Notes: generated by a model from the sequence alone, not told the origin. A stretch of 64,000 nt of DNA from Arcticibacterium sp047623945 (GCA_047623945.1 JBLHOT010000003.1:45870-109869); one strand, 5' to 3'. Shown: positions 8,601-17,734, numbered from the stretch's first letter. A program made the numbers and translations.

Positions 8601-10679
8601 ATGAAAAATGGAATTCAGTTCGTGCTATTAATTCTTGTTTTGGCGGGATGTCAACAGGGGCCAAGGTACAATGAAATACTTTTAGCTGATGATTTTAGTT
8701 CAATTCGGCGTGGACCCTATTCCGTGGATGTAGGTGCCCATACAGAATATCATTATTTGCATGAAGCGGCTCCCAGATCTCAATGGGCTGTCTCTACTTT
8801 TACCTGGGATTCTGATTTTAAACGTGCGTGGCATATTCGTCAAGAGGGAGATGATCGTCAAATGATTCAGGTAATGACAAACGACGTAAAAAGACATACA
8901 CACCCAATGGTGGTTGCAGGTGAGCAGGACTGGGAAGACTATGTTGTCAATTTACAATTCACACCTCAATCGAAAGAATTCCAGTCCGGATTGACTTTCC
9001 GTTATCGTAATGATCGAAATTATTATTTCGCAGGTGTAAAAGGTGATTCGTTAATCCTTAAGATGGTTGATGATGCCACTGGCTTTCATCAACCTTATGA
9101 AGAGGTTTTAGCCTCCGCTTTACTGGAATGGAATGCAGAGGAATTGTTGACGCTAAATGTAAAAGTAGAGGGAAGTAATATATCATGTAGTATTAAAAAT
9201 GTAACTATTGACGCTGTGGATGAAGGCTATAGTAAAGGGAAAGTTGCTCTCTTAGCTGACGTTCCTACTAAATTTCATCAGATAGAGGTCAAAACATCAA
9301 GTAATGAAATAAAGAGACTGAAAACTTCCAGAGATGATTATGCACTTGAACTTGAAGGCATAAGAGAATCCGTACCTGAAATGAAAGTCTGGAAAAAAAT
9401 CAATACAACGGGATTTGGTGTCGGTCGAAATCTAAGATTCGGAGATCTTAATAATAATGGGACACTTGATGTTTTGGTTGGTCAAGTAGTTAATCATGGA
9501 CCTCAGGATAAAAACTCTGAATTAAGCTGCATGACAGCCATGACTTTTGATGGGGAAATACTATGGCAAACAGGAACTCCAGACCCATGGAAAGTGAATC
9601 TTACAAGTGATGTCGCCTTTCAAATACATGACCTAGATAATGACGGAAAGTCGGAGGTTATATATACCATGAACAGAGAATTGATTGTAGCAGACGGAGC
9701 CACTGGAAAGATTAAATACAAAAGAACGACACCCAAGGTTACCGATCAGGAAGTTATTAGTCCTGAGACGCACAATATGTACGGGAATATCTTAGGTGAC
9801 TGCCTTTATTTCTGTGATTTAAGTGATAAGGGTTATGATGGTGACATAATTATCAAAGATAGGTATGAGCGGGTTTGGGCCATGGATGCTCAATTAAATA
9901 TCCTTTGGTACAGTAAACTTAACACAGGTCACTATCCATTTGCTTATGACGTAGATGAGGATGGCAAAGATGAGCTTCTAATAGGATACTCCCTGCTAGA
10001 CGATGATGGTAGTACCATGTGGACACTTGAAGATAAATTAGATGACCATGCCGATGGAGTTGCGGTGGTAAAATACACGGAAGATTCTGAGCCAATTATC
10101 ATGTGTGCTGCCAGCGATGAAGGGCTATTCTTTGCTAACCTTAAAGGGGAGATTACTAAGCATCACTACATAGGTCACGGGCAAAACCCTGCGGTAGCCA
10201 ATTTTAGGGATGACCTGCCAGGATTGGAGACCATATCCATGAATTTTTGGGCAAATCAAGGTATTATACATTTTTATGATGCGAATGGAGATATTTATCA
10301 TGATTTTGAACCCAATCAATACGGCAGTATGCTACTGCCTGTGAACTGGACAGGTAAATCCGAGGAGTTCTTTGTAGTAAACCCAAATGTTGACGAGGGA
10401 GGCGTATTCGATGGTTGGGGCAGGAAGGTCTTGGATTTTCCAGATGACGGCCATCCCGATATGTGCAATGCCGTAATGGACATTACCGGAGACGGCAGAG
10501 ATGAAATTGTAGTTTGGGATCCGAATACGATATGGATTTATACCCAAGAGAATAATTCATCAGAGGAAAGTCTTTATAAGCCAATTCGAAATCCACTTTA
10601 TAATTACTCAAACTATCAAACTACAATTTCATTGCCCAAATGGGAGGCAGCACGAAGCCTGAAAAATAGCGAAGATTAA
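8601..10679 (+). CDS. Lipoprotein with laminin-like N-domain and FG-GAP/lyase-like propeller
   Basis: This encodes a 692-residue lipoprotein (LVLAGC, Cys17). Residues about 25-240 look like a concanavalin/DUF1080-type jelly roll (YVVNLQFTPQSKEFQSGLTF). The rest is a repeat propeller with calcium-type loops such as DLNNNGTLDVLVG, DLDNDGKSEVIYT and DVDEDGKDELLIG. The ending DITGDGRDEIVVWDPNTIWI, then PLYNYSNYQT, resembles the C-terminus of rhamnogalacturonan lyases (PL11). It is most likely an extracellular polysaccharide-binding or lyase protein acting with the upstream esterase. No catalytic residues can be assigned by eye, so lyase activity is a suggestion only. Confidence 0.65.
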   Translation: MKNGIQFVLLILVLAGCQQGPRYNEILLADDFSSIRRGPYSVDVGAHTEYHYLHEAAPRSQWAVSTFTWDSDFKRAWHIRQEGDDRQMIQVMTNDVKRHTHPMVVAGEQDWEDYVVNLQFTPQSKEFQSGLTFRYRNDRNYYFAGVKGDSLILKMVDDATGFHQPYEEVLASALLEWNAEELLTLNVKVEGSNISCSIKNVTIDAVDEGYSKGKVALLADVPTKFHQIEVKTSSNEIKRLKTSRDDYALELEGIRESVPEMKVWKKINTTGFGVGRNLRFGDLNNNGTLDVLVGQVVNHGPQDKNSELSCMTAMTFDGEILWQTGTPDPWKVNLTSDVAFQIHDLDNDGKSEVIYTMNRELIVADGATGKIKYKRTTPKVTDQEVISPETHNMYGNILGDCLYFCDLSDKGYDGDIIIKDRYERVWAMDAQLNILWYSKLNTGHYPFAYDVDEDGKDELLIGYSLLDDDGSTMWTLEDKLDDHADGVAVVKYTEDSEPIIMCAASDEGLFFANLKGEITKHHYIGHGQNPAVANFRDDLPGLETISMNFWANQGIIHFYDANGDIYHDFEPNQYGSMLLPVNWTGKSEEFFVVNPNVDEGGVFDGWGRKVLDFPDDGHPDMCNAVMDITGDGRDEIVVWDPNTIWIYTQENNSSEESLYKPIRNPLYNYSNYQTTISLPKWEAARSLKNSED

Positions 10680-11097
10680 AATTCTCGTACCTTAGGTTAT
10701 ACCCTTTAATAAAAACGGCCTGTCAAGAAGTGTTTTTTTGCTAACTATGTGGCCCACCTTTTAACGTAGTTTTAACTTTAGTAACCTGGGTTCGAAGCAA
10801 GAAATTAGAAGAATAGGGCTAATTGAGGTACTTTTCTTTTGAGTACTCTTGAGAGGTTGAGCTCTAACCAGCACATCCACAACGAATCTCAGGCCTCGTA
10901 GAGCAGAAAATGGAGGCTCCATGTGGCCTTAGAGACCGCCAAACGTCAAACCTCGGCCACAGACGCAGGAGAGAGGAGCTATTACAGCATGTTCCTCATT
11001 TTTTAAGATTTAAAGGAACACTGATGTTCATAATAATTATTTGAAAAACACGTTCTCCTAAATCTATTCGAGCCGGATAGATTTAATCATTTAGAAA
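10680..11097. other. Intergenic gap with family C repeat
   Basis: No gene is seen. The gap includes the right copy of the family C repeat. The 40 bases before 11098 are AT-rich and probably hold the promoter of the small membrane protein. Confidence 0.5.
10931..10988. repeat. Family C direct repeat, right copy
   Basis: This matches 7062-7115 in the order AGACCGCCAAAC, CACAGACGCAGGAGA, GGAGCTATTACA. It lies downstream of the esterase/lyase-like pair. Confidence 0.6.
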
Positions 11098-11505
11098 ATG
11101 TCAAAACTTAAATTTTTGCCTGCTTTACTAATCTTGGGAATAACAGATGCTTATTTAATCAGCCACCCTAACCTGATTGGAAAATTAGGAGTTTTCGTTT
11201 TTAAATATGGTATGATTAAGAATTTCCCAAATGCTCTAATCACCGTTTTACTTACACTTGGCCTTTGTATTGGAATTGCCTATTTCTTAGAAATTAACCT
11301 GGATAAAACATGGGCCAAAATTGCTTTGATGACTTTTACCGCACTTTCGCTTTTTGTATTAGGACAAGTCATTTTTAAGTTTAGTGGCGGCTCATACGCC
11401 CACACCGGCAAAGCCTTTGTCTGGGGCATGATGCTTTTACCCGTTTTAATGCTTTACATTTTTGGTTCTGTTTGGTTTTCTTTTAAAAAGACAAGCAGAG
11501 AATAA
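11098..11505 (+). CDS. Small integral membrane protein, unknown function
   Basis: This is a 135-residue protein with four predicted membrane helices (about residues 5-25, 44-64, 75-95 and 105-127) and a short basic tail (KKTSRE). There is no lipobox and no enzyme motif. I do not recognise a family. It is probably an inner-membrane protein. It stands alone between repeat-rich gaps. Confidence 0.55.
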   Translation: MSKLKFLPALLILGITDAYLISHPNLIGKLGVFVFKYGMIKNFPNALITVLLTLGLCIGIAYFLEINLDKTWAKIALMTFTALSLFVLGQVIFKFSGGSYAHTGKAFVWGMMLLPVLMLYIFGSVWFSFKKTSRE

Positions 11506-11959
11506 CCCTTGACCCTATACATTATTTTAGGGTAGCCGCTTTTCTAACTTTAGCTTGATTGAAAATTATGACGTCGTTGAAAAAACTCCCACTAGCCGAG
11601 TCTCACAAGAGCGGAGGAATACCGCAGAGTCCACAAAGTGAGACTCAGCTAGTGGGAAATCAACCATGGTAAAAGCTAGAAAGTGAATAGCACGCTGCTC
11701 ACGTATTAAATAACCGCTCTTGGTCTGTTGTTGCCCCATTATCTTAAGTAAAGAATATTAAACGAAAACAGGTATGCTCAGTAGGTTTCCCTGAAAGTTA
11801 TTGCGTTCTCACTTTGGAATAAAACACCTTTGTTTAAGCCGGTCTGAAGACCTACAAATACAAGTACGAGGTCAAAAAGACCACGTACAGCGGGAGATTC
11901 CACATGAAAGGTGGAAATGAACGGAAAACCTATAATTCCAATACTGTTTTTTCTGTTCC
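11506..11959. other. Intergenic gap filled by a long repeat
   Basis: Most of this gap is copy 1 of the roughly 300-base repeat described separately. No gene is seen. A weak hairpin ACCCTA...TAGGGT at about 11515-11536 may terminate the upstream gene. Confidence 0.5.
11588..11893. repeat. Long direct repeat flanking GMC gene, left copy (REP A + unique + REP B)
   Basis: The block begins with a long inverted repeat: 19 bases at 11588-11606 pair with 11638-11656 with one mismatch, and the core is GCCGAGTCTC. It continues through about 180 bases of unique-looking DNA (TGCTCAGTAGGTTTCCCTGA and neighbours) and ends with the family B palindromes (GGTCTGAAGACC, then GAGGTCAAAAAGACC). The same order recurs at 13862-14157. 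Confidence 0.85.
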
Positions 11960-13660
11960 TTATAAATTTCCTTTTTTAAATTCTGCTGCCGCAAAAGCTG
12001 CTGCCCTGGCCGTCAGAGCCATATAAAGGATGGATGGACTTTGGTTTCCTGTGCTGGTCATGCATGCACCATCCGTCACGAAAACGTTTTTGCATAAATG
12101 CAATTGATTCCATTCATTTAGTAGCGAGGACTTTTCACTTTTACCCATTCTAACACCGCCCATTTCATGGATATCAAGTCCGGGAGGCTGTTTATTGTCT
12201 TCCACATGCACTTCTGTACAGCCCACCTTTTCTAGCATTTCTTTGCTTTGTACCAGAAAATCGGCCACCATTTTATCGTCGTTTTCGTCATAGTCTACAT
12301 CGGTGACTAACAGCGGAATACCCCATTGGTCTTTTTGGTTTTTGCTCAGATAAACCCTATTCGTTTCTTTCGGGATAGTTTCTCCCTGCATATACATGTA
12401 AACCCGCCAATCGCCTGGTTCAGATAAAGCCTCTTTATAGGCGGCACCAAACTGCACTTCGCTATCGCCCAATTTGTTTTTTATTAGTCGATAGGCCCCT
12501 GAAAACGTGGTATAGCCTCCCACAAAATCCATGTTCTTCTCTTTAAGGTTTCTAAAATTGGCCAAAATGGGTTCTGAAGGGTTTCTTCCAAAGTAATATT
12601 TATCCTCAAAACCTTCCATTTTCCCGCCCGAATGCCCTCTATATATATGAAAGCAAATGAATTTGCCCAATAAGCCATTATCGTTCCCGAGACCGTTTGG
12701 GAAACGTTTTGAGGTGGAATTCAATAATATCAAATTAGTATTCAAGGCTGAGGCATTCACAAAAATGATGCGGGCATTGAAAATCATTTCCTCTTTGGTT
12801 TCTGCATCTATCACCTTTACACCAGATGCTTTTCCTGTGGCTTCGTCATAGATGATTGAATGCACAACAGAAAAGGGGCGAATCGTCAAGTTTCCTGTTT
12901 TATCTGCCCAAGGCAATGTGGAAGAAACTGAACTAAAGTACCCGCCATAGGGACATCCTCGCATACATAAATTACTAGCTTGGCACTTCCCGCGGCCTTG
13001 CTCTAAATGTATTTCTTGTGGTTCGGTAAGCTGTGCCCAGCGGCCTTGCACTAAATGCCTATCTGGATAATGTTCCTTTAATTTATCGCTTACATGCTGC
13101 TCTACACAATTAAAATCAAAAGGTGGCAAAAACTCCCCGTCTGGCATAGCTTCTATGCCGTCTTTATGCCCACAAACGCCCACAAATTTTTCTACATGCG
13201 AATACCACGGAGCTATATCATCATAGCCAATCGGCCATTTTATACCATACCCAAATTTATGTGGTGCTTTAAACTCGTTATCGCTCCATCGCTGGCAAGC
13301 TCGCCCCCAGGTTAAAGACTTCCCTCCTACCTGATATCCTCTAATCCAATCAAAGGGTTTTTCTTGCACATAAGGATGGTCTGCATCCTTAATGAAAAAA
13401 TGAGCCGTATCAGCCCCAAAACCAGCGGCTTTTGTGATTAAAGGATTGTCATCTACAAAGGCTTTACTCATGCCGCCTCTATATTTAAAGTCCCATGGGG
13501 CTTTGGTGGCGGTGGGGTAATCTTTCAAATGTTCCACATTTCTACCTCGTTCTAATACCAGCGTTTTAAGTCCTTTCTCGCATAATTCCTTGGCAGCCCA
13601 CCCACCCGAAATCCCAGAACCTATGACAATTGCATCATATGTGTTATCCTTTTCAGTCAT
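11960..13660 (-). CDS. GMC family oxidoreductase
   Basis: This 566-residue FAD-dependent oxidoreductase is of the glucose-methanol-choline type. It probably oxidises a sugar or sugar alcohol. The N-terminal Rossmann motif is IGSGISGG (residues 13-20), followed by LVLERGR. The C-terminal GMC domain shows DIHEMGGVRMG and a closing GNQSPSILYMALTARAAAF. Cys226, Cys232 and Cys236 (CX5CX3C) resemble the cysteine cluster that binds a 3Fe-4S centre in bacterial FAD-glucose dehydrogenases; this is inferred. No signal peptide is seen. A close paralogue at 22087 has its Tat-exported partner beside it; this copy has none. Copies of a 300-base repeat lie on both sides. Confidence 0.9.
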   Translation of the reverse strand: MTEKDNTYDAIVIGSGISGGWAAKELCEKGLKTLVLERGRNVEHLKDYPTATKAPWDFKYRGGMSKAFVDDNPLITKAAGFGADTAHFFIKDADHPYVQEKPFDWIRGYQVGGKSLTWGRACQRWSDNEFKAPHKFGYGIKWPIGYDDIAPWYSHVEKFVGVCGHKDGIEAMPDGEFLPPFDFNCVEQHVSDKLKEHYPDRHLVQGRWAQLTEPQEIHLEQGRGKCQASNLCMRGCPYGGYFSSVSSTLPWADKTGNLTIRPFSVVHSIIYDEATGKASGVKVIDAETKEEMIFNARIIFVNASALNTNLILLNSTSKRFPNGLGNDNGLLGKFICFHIYRGHSGGKMEGFEDKYYFGRNPSEPILANFRNLKEKNMDFVGGYTTFSGAYRLIKNKLGDSEVQFGAAYKEALSEPGDWRVYMYMQGETIPKETNRVYLSKNQKDQWGIPLLVTDVDYDENDDKMVADFLVQSKEMLEKVGCTEVHVEDNKQPPGLDIHEMGGVRMGKSEKSSLLNEWNQLHLCKNVFVTDGACMTSTGNQSPSILYMALTARAAAFAAAEFKKGNL

Positions 13661-13804
13661 TATTCCATAGGGTTAAATAAATAGTCCGACACTCGCAAGG
13701 TTGAAGCAAGAGCTAACTATAGAAGCACAATTTAATGAAACACCGCTAATAATAGCAGATTTCAACTGCTAATGCTTGATGACAGCAACAAGGACAATTC
13801 CCCT

Positions 13805-13836
13805 CTAGCCGAGTCTGGCCAGAGCCGACTCGATGG
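13805..13836. repeat. REP-like palindrome, family A
   Basis: The sequence CTAGCCGAGTCTGGCCAGAG, then CCGACTCG, is the same pattern as the 15047 element. Confidence 0.65.
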
Positions 13837-13861
13837 TATTTTCAACTAATATACTCTTTTT

Positions 13862-14157
13862 CCTGACAGCCAAGTCTCGCCGGAGTGGAGGAATGCAACA
13901 AGGTGAGACTCGGTTTTGGGGAAATCAACCACGGTTAATGTTAGAAAATGAATAGCACCTTGCTCTCGTATTAAATAACCGCCCTAGGTCTGTTGTTGCC
14001 CCATTATCTACATTAAAGAATATTAAACGAAAACAGGTATGCTCAGTAGGTTTCCCTGAAAGTTATTGCGTTCTCACTTTGGAATAAAACACCTTTGTTT
14101 AAACCGGTCTGAAGACCTACAAATACAGGTACGAGGTCAAAAAGACCTCGTACAGCA
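13862..14157. repeat. Long direct repeat flanking GMC gene, right copy
   Basis: This is the counterpart of 11588-11893. The central part from about 13944 to 14130 is almost identical. The palindromic ends have diverged more, and the left inverted repeat is shorter and partly decayed. Confidence 0.85.
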
Positions 14158-14183
14158 GGTCCCTGACGGAGACTCGACTGCGG
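14155..14183. repeat. REP-like palindrome, family A variant
   Basis: GTCCCTGACGGAGACTC followed by GACTGCGGG matches the element sitting between the transposase duplications at 2472. Confidence 0.55.
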
Positions 14184-14233
14184 GAAACAAAATCAACAAA
14201 TTTTCATATGAACATAAAATGGCCTCGGTCAGA

Positions 14234-14288
14234 CCGGTCTAAAGACCTACAAATACAGGTGCGAGGTCTTTTTGACCTCGCACAGCCG
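14234..14288. repeat. REP-like element, family B
   Basis: GGTCTAAAGACC is followed after a short spacer by the palindrome GCGAGGTCTTTTTGACCTCG. The order is the same as in the 11839 and 14104 copies. Confidence 0.75.
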
Positions 14289-14300
14289 GATATATATATT

Positions 14301-14843
14301 CTACAGGCAATTTTTACACTTTCTTTTAATCAAAAGTAGCGGCAAAATTTTGTGCTTTGTAGTTTTAAGACTAGCTAATTCGGATAAGGCTTTTTGTTGA
14401 TTTTCATAATTAGAAAATTGATTTGAACTTTTAAGGTTTACAAGAATTGGTTGCAAGTAGTATCCTTTTTTATGCTTTTTATCACAAGTTTCCAAAGAAG
14501 GGTGGTATAAATCTTATAAATCATTTTTCTTATCTCATTTTCATTTTTATAAAATCTATATAGACGTTTTAAAGGCTCTCCTTTTGCGGAAATTATATAC
14601 TTGTCGAAATCTGTATTTATAACATCAAAGCTATTAATCCACTGAATTTATCTTACCGCGAGAATCTATCTTGTATTGAACATAGAAAGTCAAGTATAAA
14701 CTATCTAGTTTAGAAAACTCTTTTACGACTTCGGTTTTTATTTGACTTGACAACTCCTGTATGTTTTTGCATTCTTGAGCTTTCGAAAAAGATATGCAAG
14801 TAACCGTAAGCAATGTGCTAATTAGGAAAGTTTATATTTTCAT
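14301..14843 (-). pseudogene. Decayed paralogue of the small exported protein
   Basis: On the minus strand the frame begins ATG AAA ATA TAA, so it stops after three codons. The next stretch reads CISFSKAQECKNIQELSSQI and FYVQYKIDSRGKINSVD before another stop. A later open piece (14301-14495) reads GYYLQPILVNLKSS and ends KRKCKNCL. These align in order with the intact gene at 2634-3179 (AQECITINEL, FVKFKVNASGTLDSIW, GFYLMPVVCDFRS, KKTCKGCL). Several stops or frame breaks make it non-functional. It follows the remnant at 14851-14970 with a 7-base gap, the same layout as the intact pair. Confidence 0.75.
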
Positions 14844-14850
14844 ATCTTAT

Positions 14851-14970
14851 TTAGTTGCATCTATGGCCACCGCTTATATAATTAGATATAGCTGCACTTA
14901 TTTGAGCATCTATAAAATCTAAATCAAGTTTTAATGAATTATAAATAACATTATTTGGCTTTGCTAATAC
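14851..14970 (-). pseudogene. C-terminal remnant of an HExxH-partner paralogue
   Basis: Forty codons on the minus strand read KPNNVIYNSLKLDLDFIDAQ and then ISAAISNYISGGHRCN before a stop. This matches the tail of the 3188-4435 protein (NPNDTVYNYLLGKFKITQAE, then LNSVLSTYINNGTRCNE). The match is cut off abruptly at 14971, where a family B REP element starts. Only the last tenth of the gene survives. Confidence 0.7.
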
Positions 14971-14971
14971 C

Positions 14972-15027
14972 GCTGTGCGAGGTCTTTTTGACCTCGTATT
15001 ATTGTTAAAAGGTCTTCAGACCTTTAT
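14972..15027. repeat. REP-like element, family B, inverted orientation
   Basis: GCGAGGTCTTTTTGACCTCG comes first and GGTCTTCAGACC second, which is the reverse complement order of the other three family B elements. It abuts the truncated pseudogene. Confidence 0.75.
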
Positions 15028-15046
15028 TAGGCAATTTTTCCTTCAA

Positions 15047-15073
15047 GCCGAGTCTCGCCAGAGCGGACTCGGC
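15047..15073. repeat. REP-like palindrome, family A, best-formed copy
   Basis: GCCGAGTC (15047-15054) pairs perfectly with GACTCGGC (15066-15073) around an 11-base loop. Confidence 0.75.
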
Positions 15074-15397
15074 GGTTTTATCAAGTAATATACTCTTTAC
15101 TAAAAAGGTTAGAGCCCAATCCTAGTTAGATTAACAAGGCCTCGCCCTGAACGCAGGACTGATTCTTAATGCGGTTCTTTTAATTTTAACCCACCCTAGT
15201 CTACGCTCGGGCTGTCAAGTTATAACAACCCATTCCCAATTCACACAATCATTCTCATTTAACAGAACTTTAACCTGCTTGGAGCTTCCAAATAAGAAAG
15301 GATTTGAACCTTGTTCCCAAAATTAAGATTCTATTAACTCAGTAAGAGAATGAAACAATTCATTTAACTTACATTTTAACAAAAGAATTAAGCCACA
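15074..15397. other. Intergenic gap before RNase R
   Basis: About 320 bases with no gene. The last 150 bases are AT-rich and probably contain the rnr promoter; I cannot identify the exact element. Confidence 0.4.
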
Positions 15398-17731
15398 ATG
15401 GCAAGAAAGAAGAAATCAGAAATCATCAAACAGAAAGACGCCATCATGGGTTTCATGAGGCAGTTTGACCACAAAACAGCAACTTTAACAGAACTATACG
15501 AGCACTTTGGTGCCTACACAGAGGAAGATCAAATGTTCCTCAAATTGTTTGTTAAAGAATTAGAAGATGAAGGAAAAGTGAGCGAAGTAGGCAGAGGAAA
15601 ATACTCGTTAATGGAGAAAGGAGAAGACAAGGGCATTTCAGGAGTTGTAGATCATGTGAACCCCAAATTCGCATTTATAAGATATGATGAAGGTGAAAAA
15701 GATATCTTCATTGATGCCGATCACCTGAATGGTGCTGTTCATGGCGATACTGTTTCTGTAATAATTACAGGAAAAGGAACTCGGAGAGGTGGAAACCCAG
15801 AGGGAAACGTTACTGCCATTATAAAACGTGGAAGAAACGAGTTGGTTGGCAAAATTAAGGTCTACGCTAGCTATGCTATTGTTAAGCCTGACAACAAGAA
15901 CTTTCATGAGGATGTATTCATTGCCAAAGGCAATGTTTTTCATGCAGAAACACATGATCTAGTTATTATTAAAATATTAGAATACCCCACGAGCTTCCAG
16001 CAAGCCACGGGCCAAGTGATAGAGGTATTAGGAAAATCGGGAGATAATGATGCCGAAATGCATGCTATAATGGCCGAGTTTGGGCTTCCGATAGCTTTCC
16101 CCAAAGATGTCGAAACCTTGGCTGCTGCCATTCCTGTGGAAATCGAGGCCACCGAGATTAAAAGAAGAAGGAATATGCGAGACACCCTTACTTTCACCAT
16201 AGACCCTGCCGATGCCAAAGATTTTGACGACGCCCTAAGTTTTAAACAAATAAACGCAGAGCGTTTCGAAGTTGGAATTCACATAGCCGATGTTTCTCAT
16301 TACGTGAGGCCCGGCACCGTATTAGAAGAAGAGGCCTTTAAGAGAGCAACTTCTGTGTATTTGGTAGATAGAACTATTCCGATGCTACCTGAAAAGCTAT
16401 CGAACAACCTTTGCTCTTTAAGACCTAATGAAGACAAGCTAGTTTTCTCTGCCGTTTTTGAGCTAGACAAAACAGGAAAAATTCATAAGGAGTGGTTTGG
16501 GAGGTGCATCATTCATTCAGATAAACGACTTTCCTACGAACAAGCACAAACTATCCTAGAATCAGATGAGGGTAGCTATCCTGAAGAAGCTACGCCAGAA
16601 CTCAAAGCTTGTTTGCTTTTATTGAATGGCACAGCCAAAACACTCCGAAAAGAACGCCTTCAAAATGGTGCCTTCAATTTTGAGACAAATGAGGTGAAGT
16701 TTCAACTAGATCAAAAAGGCAAGCCTCTCGGTGTTTATCAAAAAGTAAGGAAGGATGCCCATAAGTTGATTGAAGAGTTTATGCTTTTGGCTAATAAGCG
16801 TGTAGCAGAGTTTGTCTACTGGGGTAAATTTGACGAACACGTTAAAAAAACGGTTAAAGCCAATGAGGACAAAACGCCGACGATGGTGTATCGCGTGCAC
16901 GAGCCACCAAATCCAGATAAAGTCACCACGTTTTCGGCTTTTGCCCGGAAACTAGGCTTTAAGATAAATGCAAACCAAGGAGCTTTATCAAATTCTCTAA
17001 ATGCTCTCATGGAACAGATTGAAGGGACCCCCATGCAAAATGTCTTGGAATCTCTGGCAATAAGAACAATGTCTAAAGCTGTTTATTCTACTTCGCCACA
17101 AGGGCACTTCGGTTTAGCCTTTCAGCATTATAGTCATTTTACGTCGCCTATTAGAAGGTATCCAGACGTAATGGCTCATAGAATGCTGCAGCATTATCTT
17201 GATAAAGGAAAGAGTTTAGACAAAGAAGATTTTGAAGAAAAGTGCAAACATTCTTCGAGTCAAGAAAAGTTAGCGGCTGAGGCAGAACGAGCCTCAATCA
17301 AGTACAAGCAAGTGGAATACATGAGCTTGCAAGACAAAAACCTAGTCTATGAAGGTGTTGTCACTGGCGTAACAGACTTCGGAATATTTGTGGAAGTAGA
17401 ACAAACAGGCTGTGAGGGCATGGTTCGCTTAGCAGATTTGAATGACGACTATTATGATTTCGACGCGGATAATTATAGGGTAGTAGGTCAGCGAAAAGGG
17501 CAAATTATTGGTTTTGGAGATACGGTTAAAGTCCGTATTCAGGCTACAGATCTAGAAAAGCGTAGTATGGATCTAGACTTGGTAGAGGCTGGTGGTAAAT
17601 CCTTTGTGAGTTCTGGCAATCGTGGGCGAAGCTCAAGACCATCTTCTCATAAAAACGGGAGAGGAGGGCATAAGGGCAGCAAAGTTATTCCTCCAAAGAG
17701 AGGTAAGAAGGGAAATAGGAGAAAGAGCTAG
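15398..17731 (+). CDS. rnr: Ribonuclease R
   Basis: This is a 777-residue 3'-to-5' exoribonuclease of the RNB (RNase II/R) family that degrades structured RNA in the cytoplasm. An N-terminal winged-helix part (about residues 1-75) precedes cold-shock OB folds (76-240) and the RNB catalytic domain, with the acidic cluster DPADAKDFDDAL (residues 269-280, metal-binding aspartates 272, 275, 277, 278 among them). An S1 domain follows near residue 645 (YEGVVTGVTDFGIFVEVEQ). The lysine- and glycine-rich tail (SSRPSSHKNGRGGHKGSK) is typical of RNase R rather than RNase II. The gene is monocistronic and nearly abuts the convergent MORN gene (3-base gap). Confidence 0.95.
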   Translation: MARKKKSEIIKQKDAIMGFMRQFDHKTATLTELYEHFGAYTEEDQMFLKLFVKELEDEGKVSEVGRGKYSLMEKGEDKGISGVVDHVNPKFAFIRYDEGEKDIFIDADHLNGAVHGDTVSVIITGKGTRRGGNPEGNVTAIIKRGRNELVGKIKVYASYAIVKPDNKNFHEDVFIAKGNVFHAETHDLVIIKILEYPTSFQQATGQVIEVLGKSGDNDAEMHAIMAEFGLPIAFPKDVETLAAAIPVEIEATEIKRRRNMRDTLTFTIDPADAKDFDDALSFKQINAERFEVGIHIADVSHYVRPGTVLEEEAFKRATSVYLVDRTIPMLPEKLSNNLCSLRPNEDKLVFSAVFELDKTGKIHKEWFGRCIIHSDKRLSYEQAQTILESDEGSYPEEATPELKACLLLLNGTAKTLRKERLQNGAFNFETNEVKFQLDQKGKPLGVYQKVRKDAHKLIEEFMLLANKRVAEFVYWGKFDEHVKKTVKANEDKTPTMVYRVHEPPNPDKVTTFSAFARKLGFKINANQGALSNSLNALMEQIEGTPMQNVLESLAIRTMSKAVYSTSPQGHFGLAFQHYSHFTSPIRRYPDVMAHRMLQHYLDKGKSLDKEDFEEKCKHSSSQEKLAAEAERASIKYKQVEYMSLQDKNLVYEGVVTGVTDFGIFVEVEQTGCEGMVRLADLNDDYYDFDADNYRVVGQRKGQIIGFGDTVKVRIQATDLEKRSMDLDLVEAGGKSFVSSGNRGRSSRPSSHKNGRGGHKGSKVIPPKRGKKGNRRKS

Positions 17732-17734
17732 TCT

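Larger units (their letters stand above)
13661..14300. other. Repeat cluster, no intact gene
   Basis: This is a dense run of repeat elements: family A at 13805 and 13862, the right copy of the long repeat, then another family A and two family B elements. I see no protein-coding gene in it. Confidence 0.6.

Noticed and set aside
11588..15073. CRISPR array
   Set aside because: The repeats are palindromic, irregularly spaced and of several types, with no constant spacer length and no cas genes.
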